11,108 bases of DNA from contig JAQSWE010000053.1 of the NCBI GenBank assembly GCA_029266795.1, positions 1 to 11,108 on the forward strand, given 5' to 3'. The stretch is from Alphaproteobacteria bacterium (GTDB lineage: Bacteria; Pseudomonadota; Alphaproteobacteria; Micavibrionales; UBA2020). Below, piece by piece: positions 1-5,640 of the stretch (its first letter is position 1; the number at the start of each line of letters is the position of its first letter). Under the pieces are notes generated by a model. That model did no database searches and had not been told where the DNA came from. It saw only the letters and a program-made list of their open reading frames with translations. The position numbers were made by a program, and so were the translations under genes.

Positions 1-525
1 TTAATGGATTATTTTAAAAAGCTCATCCAATTGGTGAGTTATGAGTCCGCCGTGCCACAGTGCAGCCCAAGCACCGAAACTTATGGCAATGCCATATGGA
101 ATCTTGTTCTCCCCCTTTTGTGCGGCTGCCATCCAGCTGCCCGGAGGCGGGTTGCGGAACGGCTTTTTCTTTTTCATCCAAAGTGTAAGGATGCCGATCA
201 CGCCGCCCATGACGGCCATCCAGAACACGAAAACCATGACGCCCTTGGCCGCGATCCAGATCGCCAGCGCTGACGCGAACTTGGAATCCCCGCCGCCCAT
301 CATGCCCGCCATGAACATCAGGTAGGTCACGGCTAAAATAATGCCAAGCGCGAGAAAGTGATTCCATAACGGCTGAAAATTTTCCGGCGATGCCAGATAA
401 GCGACGCCAAACGCCGCCAGAACGACGACCGAATAGAGGTTGGGGATGCGCAAGGAGCGCGCGTCAGACACGCAAGCCATGAGCGTGACCACGAAGACAA
501 TCGCGATGCAGAGGGTAACGATCAT
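1..525 (-). CDS. cpaA: Prepilin peptidase CpaA/TadV (A24 aspartic protease)
   Basis: An inner-membrane aspartic peptidase that would remove the short leader of Flp prepilins and of TadE/F pseudopilins before Tad pilus assembly. The 174-residue product is almost entirely hydrophobic and has the two catalytic aspartates of the A24 family: D21 in the motif DARSLRIPN (residues 21-29) and D80 in the GxGD-type motif GGGDSK (77-82). A late IPYGIAI segment (142-148) is also typical of CpaA. The length fits the short CpaA/TadV type that lacks the N-terminal methylase domain of PilD. The stop codon is at positions 1-3, so the gene is complete. It lies 71 nt downstream of a flp pilin gene on the same strand, with no obvious terminator between them, so the two are probably co-transcribed. 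The Shine-Dalgarno sequence is weak (AAGG, far from the ATG), so the start is likely but not certain. Confidence 0.93.
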   Translation of the reverse strand: MIVTLCIAIVFVVTLMACVSDARSLRIPNLYSVVVLAAFGVAYLASPENFQPLWNHFLALGIILAVTYLMFMAGMMGGGDSKFASALAIWIAAKGVMVFVFWMAVMGGVIGILTLWMKKKKPFRNPPPGSWMAAAQKGENKIPYGIAISFGAWAALWHGGLITHQLDELFKIIH

Positions 526-556
526 GAAAAGGCAGACCTTCGGCCAGGTAAGGAAA

Positions 557-574
557 GTGCCCCGAACGGGACAC
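557..574 (-). promoter_or_regulatory. Intercistronic hairpin between flp and cpaA
   Basis: On the minus strand GTGTCCCG and CGGGGCAC pair (one G-T wobble) around a very short loop, in the 71-nt gap between the pilin stop and the cpaA start. No T-run follows, so this is not a standard intrinsic terminator. Such hairpins often stabilise the 3' end of an abundant upstream message, here the pilin, relative to the downstream gene. That role is inferred. Confidence 0.4.
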
Positions 575-596
575 GTGGTTGAAAACGGCGCCCCGG

Positions 597-749
597 CTAG
601 AAAGCAGCGAGGACAGCGTTGAAGAAGACATTCAGCTGGGAGCCGAGCGCGAACACAGCTGCCACGATTGCAACAGCGATGCCGGCCGCAATCAGCCCGT
701 ATTCGATAGCGGTTGCGCCGTCGTCTCTCTTGATGAATTTTTTTAACAT
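597..749 (-). CDS. flp: Flp/Fap-type pilin (Tad pilus subunit), copy 1
   Basis: Encodes a 50-residue Flp prepilin, the structural subunit of the Tad pilus. The leader is MLKKFIKRDDG, and the mature protein begins at A12 with ATAIEYGLIAAG (12-23). The expected cleavage is G11/A12, with Glu and Tyr at +5 and +6 (E16, Y17), the hallmark of Flp pilins. A single hydrophobic helix runs from about residue 18 to 36. The C-terminal tail is hydrophobic, ending in VLAAF. It was found by reading the minus strand directly, from ATG at 749 to TAG at 597-599. An AAGGGA-like ribosome site lies about 7 nt before the ATG. It shares 36 of 50 residues with the second pilin at 930-1082, with most differences in the tail. 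CpaA, which should process it, is encoded just downstream. Confidence 0.95.
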   Translation of the reverse strand: MLKKFIKRDDGATAIEYGLIAAGIAVAIVAAVFALGSQLNVFFNAVLAAF

Positions 750-803
750 GAAAAAATCCCTTGATGCCCTGCCATCACGAAATCATGAAAGCCCCATACT
801 TTC

Positions 804-836
804 ATTTTAGTGCCCTTCCCCTTAATGCATGATTAA
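804..836 (-). promoter_or_regulatory. Promoter of flp copy 1 with CtrA-type box
   Basis: A full TTAA-N7-TTAA site spans 822-836. On the minus strand a -10-like hexamer TAAAAT lies at 809-804. With a 17-nt spacer the -35 hexamer would be 827-832 (TCATGC, poor consensus), exactly in the centre of the TTAA box. A weak -35 replaced by a CtrA box is the usual layout of CtrA-activated promoters in alphaproteobacteria. Transcription would start near 797, giving a leader of about 47 nt. Confidence 0.65.
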
Positions 837-875
837 AAACCGGGAAAAGGTGGTTAATGCGTCCTGCCAAAACAA

Positions 876-900
876 AAGCCCGCCTTTGCCTGACGGGCTT
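876..900 (-). terminator. Intrinsic terminator after flp copy 2
   Basis: The 7-bp inverted repeat AAGCCCG/CGGGCTT encloses an 11-nt loop. On the minus strand it is followed by a T-rich stretch (TTGTTTTGG), 29 nt after the pilin stop. It separates the second pilin from the promoter of the first pilin and makes copy 2 monocistronic. Confidence 0.75.
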
Positions 901-929
901 CTGTTTTAAGCAAGTGGCTAAGACGAAGA

Positions 930-1082
930 TTAGATCTTGTCTTTCACGCTGCCGAAGAGTGCGTTCAGGCGCGAGCCGAGAGCGAAGACTGCCGCTGCGA
1001 TCGCGACTGCGATGCCGGCTGCGATCAGGCCGTATTCAATGGCCGTTGCGCCTTCTTCGTTCTGAATGAATTTCTTAAGCAT
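930..1082 (-). CDS. flp: Flp/Fap-type pilin (Tad pilus subunit), copy 2
   Basis: Encodes a second 50-residue Flp prepilin. The leader is MLKKFIQNEEG, cleaved before A12, and the mature N-terminus ATAIEYGLIAAG is identical to that of copy 1. E16 and Y17 are conserved. The tail (residues 38-50) is charged, ending in VKDKI, unlike the hydrophobic tail of copy 1, so the two subunits should differ on the exposed face or in packing. The start is well supported by a strong GGAGGG ribosome site at 1088-1093, 5 nt before the ATG. The stop TAA is at 930-932. The gene has its own CtrA-type promoter upstream and a hairpin terminator downstream. Together with the stronger ribosome site, this suggests it could be the major pilin, which is an inference. 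Confidence 0.95.
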   Translation of the reverse strand: MLKKFIQNEEGATAIEYGLIAAGIAVAIAAAVFALGSRLNALFGSVKDKI

Positions 1083-1159
1083 AGGTACCCTCCATAGGTA
1101 TGTTTGAGTTTGCGTTTTGCGTTCGTTGTAAGGTTGTGAACCCGTTCCCTTATATCTTT

Positions 1160-1192
1160 ATCATACGCCGGATTCGCTTAACATTCAGTAAA
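1160..1192 (-). promoter_or_regulatory. Promoter of flp copy 2 with CtrA-like box
   Basis: On the minus strand TTTA-N7-TTAA (1192-1178) is one base off the CtrA consensus TTAA-N7-TTAA. The hexamer TATGAT (1165-1160, 5 of 6 to TATAAT) follows 12 nt downstream of the box. The -35 position for a 17-nt spacer (1183-1188) again falls in the box centre. The geometry is the same as in the flp copy 1 promoter. The predicted start is near 1153, with a leader of about 70 nt. Confidence 0.6.
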
Positions 1193-1262
1193 TAGAGGGT
1201 ATATGGCAGGTTAATTTTCAAGTATTCGCATAAATTCTACAGTTACTAGGAGTTTTATTTGC

Positions 1263-1274
1263 ATCAAATTTGAT
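1263..1274. promoter_or_regulatory. 12-bp perfect palindrome in AT-rich intergenic DNA
   Basis: ATCAAATTTGAT is its own reverse complement. It lies in the AT-rich stretch 1193-1325 between the tadG terminator and the flp copy 2 promoter. It could be an operator or a nucleoid-protein site. Apart from it, no gene or strong signal was seen in that stretch. Confidence 0.25.
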
Positions 1275-1325
1275 ATTCTAAAAAGTATTTAAAATTGTTT
1301 CTAGTCACGCCTTGTAATCAAACAG

Positions 1326-1355
1326 AAAAAGCCGGGAATCTTTTCCCGGCTTTTT
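1326..1355 (-). terminator. Strong intrinsic terminator of the tadE-tadG operon
   Basis: A perfect 13-bp inverted repeat (AAAAAGCCGGGAA/TTCCCGGCTTTTT) with a 4-nt loop lies 29 nt past the tadG stop. It has T-runs on both strands, so it would work in either direction, but the only gene ending here is tadG. Confidence 0.92.
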
Positions 1356-1384
1356 GTTGAACAGCTGTGATTCAGAAACAACAG

Positions 1385-3910
1385 TTAGTAGACGATATGC
1401 AAAGAGTTCAGCTGGTTTGCGATTGTCGTAAAGACGTTTGTCAGCTCCGAACCCGAGGGGGAGACGAAAGCGTAGGCCGGACTGGTCGCGCAATTTTTCA
1501 GCATCGTCTTGCTGGCTGTGGAGACGCCCGTCCCCAAGGCGATGGTATACAAAAGTATATTCTCGTTCTTGATCGCCGTGCAAAGGTTGGCCGTGCGCGT
1601 ATCGAGCGTGTTTTCCGCCGTGGTCTGGCTCGTCGAAATGCGGCCGTCCGACAATCTGCCATAGGCCGTATAGTTGTTGGACCCGAAGGTATTGTCGCCG
1701 TCCGTCATCAAGATGATGACCTTGTTCATGCCGGGATGGTCGTAGTCGAGCGGCAGCTGCGGCTCGGTCGAATCCATCACCCCGCCCCACATGCCGGTCC
1801 AGCGCGGGCTCAGCATGCGCCAGCCCCAGGCAAGGCCGAGGTTAATCATCGTCGCGCCGCGCGCTTCCATCGAATTGATTTTGGCCGCGATATCTGCCTG
1901 GACGTTGGTCATCGGCAGCATCGGCACCACGCAATATTTGTTCGGGCCAAGATTCTCGTTCAGCGGCGATTCATAGGCAAAAGTGGGGCCTGCGCCGCAG
2001 CTACTCAGACGTCTCACCGAAAAGTTGTCAACCGTGCCGACGAACCCGTTATTGGTGCTCAGCCCGATCATCGAGCCGCTACCGGCCGTAATGATTTCGG
2101 TGAAAGTGCCGGTTGTCGAACGCGTTGTGCCATTCGTGTTGCCAATCGTCGCGCGCACACCGCCGGAAGTGACGCTCAGCACCGTAAATGTTACTTCATA
2201 TTCCGCGTTCTGCGTCAACGCCGTCGACGGGCTGCGGCTTGTCGAGCTTGACGTCGTCACATGCCGGACGCTCAAGTTGTCTACAGACCCCACGAACCCG
2301 TCAGATGTCGTAAACGCGACAGTTGATCCGGAACCGGCCTGAATTGTTTCCGTGTAAGTTCCGTTGACCGAGCGCGCCGTGGTGAGATCGCCCCCGACCG
2401 ACACACGCACGGACCCTGCGCTGCGGCTCGAAAGGGTATAGGTGACCTCGTAGTAGTCATTTTCGATTAATGCCGTTGTGGGCGTGCGGGAAATGAGTGT
2501 TATGAGCGGATAAGCGCTGTAGTTGTCGATCGTGCCGCGGAAACCGTTATTGGTATTGAGGCCGATGGTTGTCGAGCTGGTGTTGGCGGTAATCGTCTCG
2601 GTATAGGTGCCAGTCGAGGAGCGCGTGGTCCCCGTTGCAGACCCCACGGTCGCGCGCACGCCGCCTGCGGTGCGGGCGGAAATCGTATAAACAACGGAGT
2701 ACGGTGCACCGTTCACAAGCGCAACCGACGGCGTCTCCGTGACAGAACTATTGGCCGTCGAATTTTTGGTAAGCGTGCCGGAGGAAATCGACCAGCCCGA
2801 TCCGAGAGTCCAGTTGGCGGTCGAGGCATAGGTGCCATTAACGGCAACGTTAACAGCAGCGCGGCTGGCTGCACCGGAAGCTATCGTCCATCCTGTGCCG
2901 AGCGTCCAGCCGCTGCTTGAGGCAAAATCGCCATTCGAAATGATGTTGGTCGGCGACGTCTTGGACAAGACACCGCTGCCGATCGTCCAGTCATTTCCGA
3001 GCGTCCAGCCGGATGAGGATGCGAAATCGCTGTTGGTCGCAATTTCAGTGCCGATGGTATTGTACCACGCGTTGCCTCCCGAGGTGGCGCAAGGCGCGAA
3101 ATAACGGCCAAACTTCGCCGTCGTGATCTCCTCAGGGTTGATCGCATAGGGTGGATCGTCCGTCATATCGCGGCCGCTCGTCTCGCGCGCCTGCACACAG
3201 CCGGCCCAGCTGGTCGTACCATAGTTATACGTATCCGAATTGACCCAGTCCGAGCGGGAAGGACCGACATTCACAGCCTGCGAAAACGGCACAACACCGA
3301 CGAACAGCGTCTCGACGTCGGAATTGTCACCGTAAAGAATATCGAGCAGCGTGTTGGCCGCGTTTTTCGACGCTTGCAGCTTGTTGATGCCGCCGCCGGC
3401 GTCTTCCAGCATCGAGCCGGTATTGTCCATGACCATCACAAGCTCGAGACCGGAGATTTCACGGCGGACGATGGTTTCCGCAAAGACGTCGATATGGTCC
3501 TGCCCGAACAGCCCCATGAACACGGTCTTGGTTTTGGAGCGTGCATGCACGTCAACCATGCCGGGCGGCGTCAGCACGGTGATGTCATAAGCCTCGCCCA
3601 GCGCGCCTTCCGGATAGTTTGCATCGAAATAGGCGCGGATGCGCTCCTCGATCTCGGCGGGCGTGCCATCCGTGCTGCCACCCGCGAGCGCCGCCTTGTC
3701 GAGCGCACCCGAGAGGCGCGTTTTCAGGTTATAGCCCTGCGCAAGGTCAACCGCGACGCCGGCGGCGGCGAAAAACGCCGGCAGACAGAACACAACCACG
3801 AGAGCTACGACGCCGGAGGTATCGGCAATCCATCGCGCCATGCCATGGCGCAGGCGGAGAACAGGCGCGCGGAATTGCGCTGCGGCAGCGCGCAGGGTGT
3901 CATTCAGCAT
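1385..3910 (-). CDS. tadG: TadG-like pilus assembly protein with split vWA domain
   Basis: An 841-residue, envelope-anchored von Willebrand A protein of the TadG type, expected to act with TadE/TadF in Tad pilus assembly or surface anchoring. Residues 31-58 form the hydrophobic Tad-type N-terminal helix. The vWA metal site is visible in three parts: DNTGS (162-166), the threonine of RGATMIN (T687) and the aspartate of LMTDGDN (D737). Motif 1 and motif 2 are about 520 residues apart, because residues 286-634 hold repeats rich in Ser, Thr, Gly and Asn that look like bacteriophage-tail or carbohydrate-binding jelly-roll modules. Cysteines C274 and C638 flank the insert. The ATG overlaps the upstream stop by 7 nt (ATGCTGA), with GGAGG at 3917-3921 placed 6 nt before it, indicating translational coupling. 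It is the last gene of the operon. The gene name is by domain layout; the adhesin-like role of the insert is inferred. Confidence 0.85.
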   Translation of the reverse strand: MLNDTLRAAAAQFRAPVLRLRHGMARWIADTSGVVALVVVFCLPAFFAAAGVAVDLAQGYNLKTRLSGALDKAALAGGSTDGTPAEIEERIRAYFDANYPEGALGEAYDITVLTPPGMVDVHARSKTKTVFMGLFGQDHIDVFAETIVRREISGLELVMVMDNTGSMLEDAGGGINKLQASKNAANTLLDILYGDNSDVETLFVGVVPFSQAVNVGPSRSDWVNSDTYNYGTTSWAGCVQARETSGRDMTDDPPYAINPEEITTAKFGRYFAPCATSGGNAWYNTIGTEIATNSDFASSSGWTLGNDWTIGSGVLSKTSPTNIISNGDFASSSGWTLGTGWTIASGAASRAAVNVAVNGTYASTANWTLGSGWSISSGTLTKNSTANSSVTETPSVALVNGAPYSVVYTISARTAGGVRATVGSATGTTRSSTGTYTETITANTSSTTIGLNTNNGFRGTIDNYSAYPLITLISRTPTTALIENDYYEVTYTLSSRSAGSVRVSVGGDLTTARSVNGTYTETIQAGSGSTVAFTTSDGFVGSVDNLSVRHVTTSSSTSRSPSTALTQNAEYEVTFTVLSVTSGGVRATIGNTNGTTRSTTGTFTEIITAGSGSMIGLSTNNGFVGTVDNFSVRRLSSCGAGPTFAYESPLNENLGPNKYCVVPMLPMTNVQADIAAKINSMEARGATMINLGLAWGWRMLSPRWTGMWGGVMDSTEPQLPLDYDHPGMNKVIILMTDGDNTFGSNNYTAYGRLSDGRISTSQTTAENTLDTRTANLCTAIKNENILLYTIALGTGVSTASKTMLKNCATSPAYAFVSPSGSELTNVFTTIANQLNSLHIVY
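2012..3040 (-). repeat. Degenerate intragenic module repeats in tadG (A-A-A-B-B-B)
   Basis: Three front-half units with the pattern N-G-[DT]-[FY]-A-S-x-x-x-W-T-L-G-x-x-W-[ST]-I-x-S-G lie at residues 291-316, 324-349 and 356-381 (DNA 2963-3040, 2864-2941, 2768-2845). Three back-half units with the pattern TAL-x-x-[NA]-x-x-YEVTYT...GTYTETI-x-A...GF-x-G-[ST]-[IV]-DN-[FLY]-S follow at residues 393-466, 475-549 and 559-633 (DNA 2513-2734, 2264-2488, 2012-2236). At the DNA level the copies have clearly diverged, so this is an evolved protein repeat, not an assembly artefact. Confidence 0.85.
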
Positions 3911-4452
3911 GAACTTCCTCCGGTGGAGCAGGGAATATAGCCCGTCGCGACCTTGCGGCCCCGGGCGAACGATTCGATTGTCATGACGACAGGCGCGCCG
4001 AAATATGACGTAAAGATCGGGGTGAACACATACCGCACGGTGACCGCCAGCACGCCTTCATTCTGCGCACCGAGGCCTTCGGTCCGGCTAGCGATTTCAG
4101 AATTGGCGACCATATTAAACGTACGGCGCCATTGTATCGTCGGCACTTTCGTCGTGCCAATAAACCGGATACTGGCAATATCGACCCCATAGCTTTCGGT
4201 CGGGTACGGCATCATCGCCATGCGTCCTGCCGTGATGGCATCGTCGATGTCGGCGGGCGCTGCCTGGATTTCGCGCGTCAGCAGGTCGCTGACGGTCTGG
4301 GAGGCATTCGTGACTTTCTGGTTGGTGACGAGCGCAAGACCGGTGTCGATCGTGCCACACAGCACCAGCATCAGGAACGGAAACAGGAATCCCGCCTCGA
4401 CCGCTGCTGTCGCGCCGTCGTCTTTCAACCATTTCAGAAAGCCGCGAAACAT
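3904..4452 (-). CDS. TadE/TadF-like minor pilin
   Basis: A 182-residue TadE-family pseudopilin, predicted to be a minor component or assembly factor of the Tad pilus in the inner membrane/periplasm. It has a basic N-terminus (MFRGFLKWLK), then GATAAVEAGF (13-22), which resembles a class III prepilin site with E19, and a hydrophobic helix (about 20-42). The C-terminal part is soluble and probably extracytoplasmic. It carries two late cysteines (C175, C182) that could form a disulphide. The ATG at 4452 is chosen over one 14 codons upstream because GAGGAA (4457-4462) sits just before it and because the upstream version would overlap the tadE stop. It lies 13 nt after tadE and overlaps tadG by 7 nt. 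One extra alanine lies between the Gly and the Glu compared with the usual GxTAVE arrangement. Whether it is TadE or TadF by orthology cannot be decided here. Confidence 0.85.
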   Translation of the reverse strand: MFRGFLKWLKDDGATAAVEAGFLFPFLMLVLCGTIDTGLALVTNQKVTNASQTVSDLLTREIQAAPADIDDAITAGRMAMMPYPTESYGVDIASIRFIGTTKVPTIQWRRTFNMVANSEIASRTEGLGAQNEGVLAVTVRYVFTPIFTSYFGAPVVMTIESFARGRKVATGYIPCSTGGSSC

Positions 4453-4465
4453 ATTTTTCCTCGTG

Positions 4466-5023
4466 TTAACTGCCGCCGCAGGCCATAGGATCAAGCGAAG
4501 TGCAATAAGGCTCGGTGCGGATCACCACCGTCGCCATATGCGCAACCCAGTCCTGCCCCGACCCCGCCGTCAGCATTGTGCTGATGAACGGCGTCAGGAA
4601 TTCCCATTTATAATACGCGCGCACCAGAATCACGTCGCTATCGTTACCGGCGTCGAACGGATGCGGTATAAGGTTGCCCTCGTCATCGAATTGCGGCTCC
4701 ATCGTATCGGCCAGCGAAAAGCTGTTGCCGCCCACATGGATGACTTCGTACTGGATATTGTCGCAGTCAAGCATCGTGCCGCCTTGGTTGCAGAGCAGGT
4801 CTTTGAATGTTTGTTCGGGATCTTCTGACTGCTGGACCTGACCGGTGCGGATACGGCGTGCGGCTTCCGCCGATGCGCCTTCCAGCACGGTGCCGCTCGC
4901 GAAGAACATGGAGAGTTCGATGATGCCGAAAATGATGGTAAAGAGCGGCATCGCGACCAGCGAGAATTCGACCGCCGTCACACCCTCTTCCCGTCTCAGC
5001 CATCGCCTGAAAGTCTTGATCAT
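4466..5023 (-). CDS. tadE: TadE-like minor pilin
   Basis: A 185-residue TadE-family pseudopilin. The N-terminus is basic, followed by EEGVTAVEFSLVAMPLF (12-28). The likely CpaA cleavage is after G14, with Glu at +5 of the mature form (E19), and the transmembrane helix spans about 20-42. The remainder is a soluble domain with four cysteines (C78, C87, C174, C182), consistent with periplasmic disulphides. It is the first gene of the operon with the TadF-like gene and tadG. The start at 5023 has an AAGGG site about 7 nt upstream, and a CtrA-type promoter lies 70-100 nt upstream. TadE and TadF proteins are required for Tad pilus biogenesis in the systems where they have been studied. The assignment rests on the N-terminal signature and on gene order. 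Confidence 0.88.
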   Translation of the reverse strand: MIKTFRRWLRREEGVTAVEFSLVAMPLFTIIFGIIELSMFFASGTVLEGASAEAARRIRTGQVQQSEDPEQTFKDLLCNQGGTMLDCDNIQYEVIHVGGNSFSLADTMEPQFDDEGNLIPHPFDAGNDSDVILVRAYYKWEFLTPFISTMLTAGSGQDWVAHMATVVIRTEPYCTSLDPMACGGS

Positions 5024-5049
5024 CTGTTGCCCTTATACACATCGACATC

Positions 5050-5074
5050 GGCGCGCAAAATCGCGGCGCGCAAA
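5050..5074. repeat. 10-bp direct repeat in the tadE leader
   Basis: GGCGCGCAAA occurs at 5050-5059 and again at 5065-5074, with a 15-bp period. It lies between the predicted tadE promoter and the start codon, so it would be in the 5' leader or just past the transcription start. A regulatory role is possible but not shown. Confidence 0.35.
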
Positions 5075-5091
5075 TACATTACCCACTCTTT

Positions 5092-5123
5092 ATCTTAAAC
5101 TACCCGGCTTAAATGCCTGTTAA
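5092..5123 (-). promoter_or_regulatory. Promoter of the tadE operon with CtrA-type box
   Basis: A perfect TTAA-N7-TTAA site is at 5109-5123. On the minus strand TAAGAT (5097-5092, 4 of 6 to TATAAT) follows at the same spacing, within 1 nt, as in the two flp promoters, and the box centre (5116) again lies at the -35 position. The predicted start is near 5085. No clear intrinsic terminator for the upstream gene (stop at 5185) was seen in 5124-5184, so some read-through is possible. Confidence 0.6.
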
Positions 5124-5184
5124 TTTCTTGCACAAAGAATAACAAATTCAATCATTTAAAATTTTAGGAAAATACGCGCGTGTT

Positions 5185-5640
5185 CTACTTATCGGCTACC
5201 TCGCGGCCCCATTTCGTCACAAGCGCCATCTGCCTTTTTTCTATATCTTTCAAGCGCTTCTCGCTGCGCATGACGAGAATGCCCGCCACGAACGGCGTGA
5301 TGTTGAAATAGATCAGCCAGCCGACACCCGCCGCGCCATAGGCCATGATGAGGGTGCTGGCCTGCATTAATAATTCAAAAGACTGGTCGATACGGTGGCC
5401 GTTTTCCAAAAGGGTCATCCAGGCCGGCACGGTGCCGGCGAAATTCATGCAGCCCACGGTCAGCCAGGCCGTGCGGGGCTGGGCATTGTCGATCAGCGCC
5501 GCCACGAAGGTCGGGATCATGCAGCCGCAGAACAGCAGGGTGGACGGAAAAAACACCCCAGCCGCGATCATCAGCGTCAGGATCGCGAATTTGACGCGCC
5601 ATGGCATGCCGGATTTTTTTTCGCCCTGCACAGCGGCCAT
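5185..5640 (-). CDS. Small multi-pass inner-membrane protein, unknown function
   Basis: A 151-residue hydrophobic protein not assigned to a family. After a short polar N-terminus (MAAVQGEKKSG) come hydrophobic segments at about 16-34, 36-52, 58-78 and 94-123. A charged C-terminal tail follows (about 125-151, rich in Lys, Arg and Glu), probably cytoplasmic and possibly helical. The ATG at 5640 is preferred over one 15 codons upstream because GGAGG (5647-5651) lies 6 nt before it. It also forms a TGATG stop/start overlap with the upstream pseudokinase gene, a classic sign of translational coupling. The two products are therefore probably made in fixed ratio and may form a complex in the membrane. 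It sits just before the tadE promoter, but nothing in its sequence ties it to pili. Confidence 0.8.
   Translation of the reverse strand: MAAVQGEKKSGMPWRVKFAILTLMIAAGVFFPSTLLFCGCMIPTFVAALIDNAQPRTAWLTVGCMNFAGTVPAWMTLLENGHRIDQSFELLMQASTLIMAYGAAGVGWLIYFNITPFVAGILVMRSEKRLKDIEKRQMALVTKWGREVADK

Noticed and set aside
1367..2251. A 294-codon plus-strand open frame opposite tadG.
   Set aside because: It starts near the tadG terminator, is antisense to the vWA coding sequence and yields an Arg/His/Ala-rich product with no domain signs.
2012..3040. Repeated DNA considered as a CRISPR array or an assembly duplication.
   Set aside because: Units are coding, in frame, diverged at the DNA level and not separated by unique spacers of constant length.
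4450..4494. An upstream ATG giving the TadF-like protein 14 extra residues.
   Set aside because: The extension would overlap the tadE stop and lacks a ribosome site, whereas the ATG at 4452 has GAGGAA and the typical short basic leader before the hydrophobic helix.
5124..5184. A terminator after the small membrane protein gene, around the palindrome ACGCGCGT.
   Set aside because: The palindrome is only 8 bp with no loop, and no strong stem with a T-run follows, so a terminator cannot be supported.
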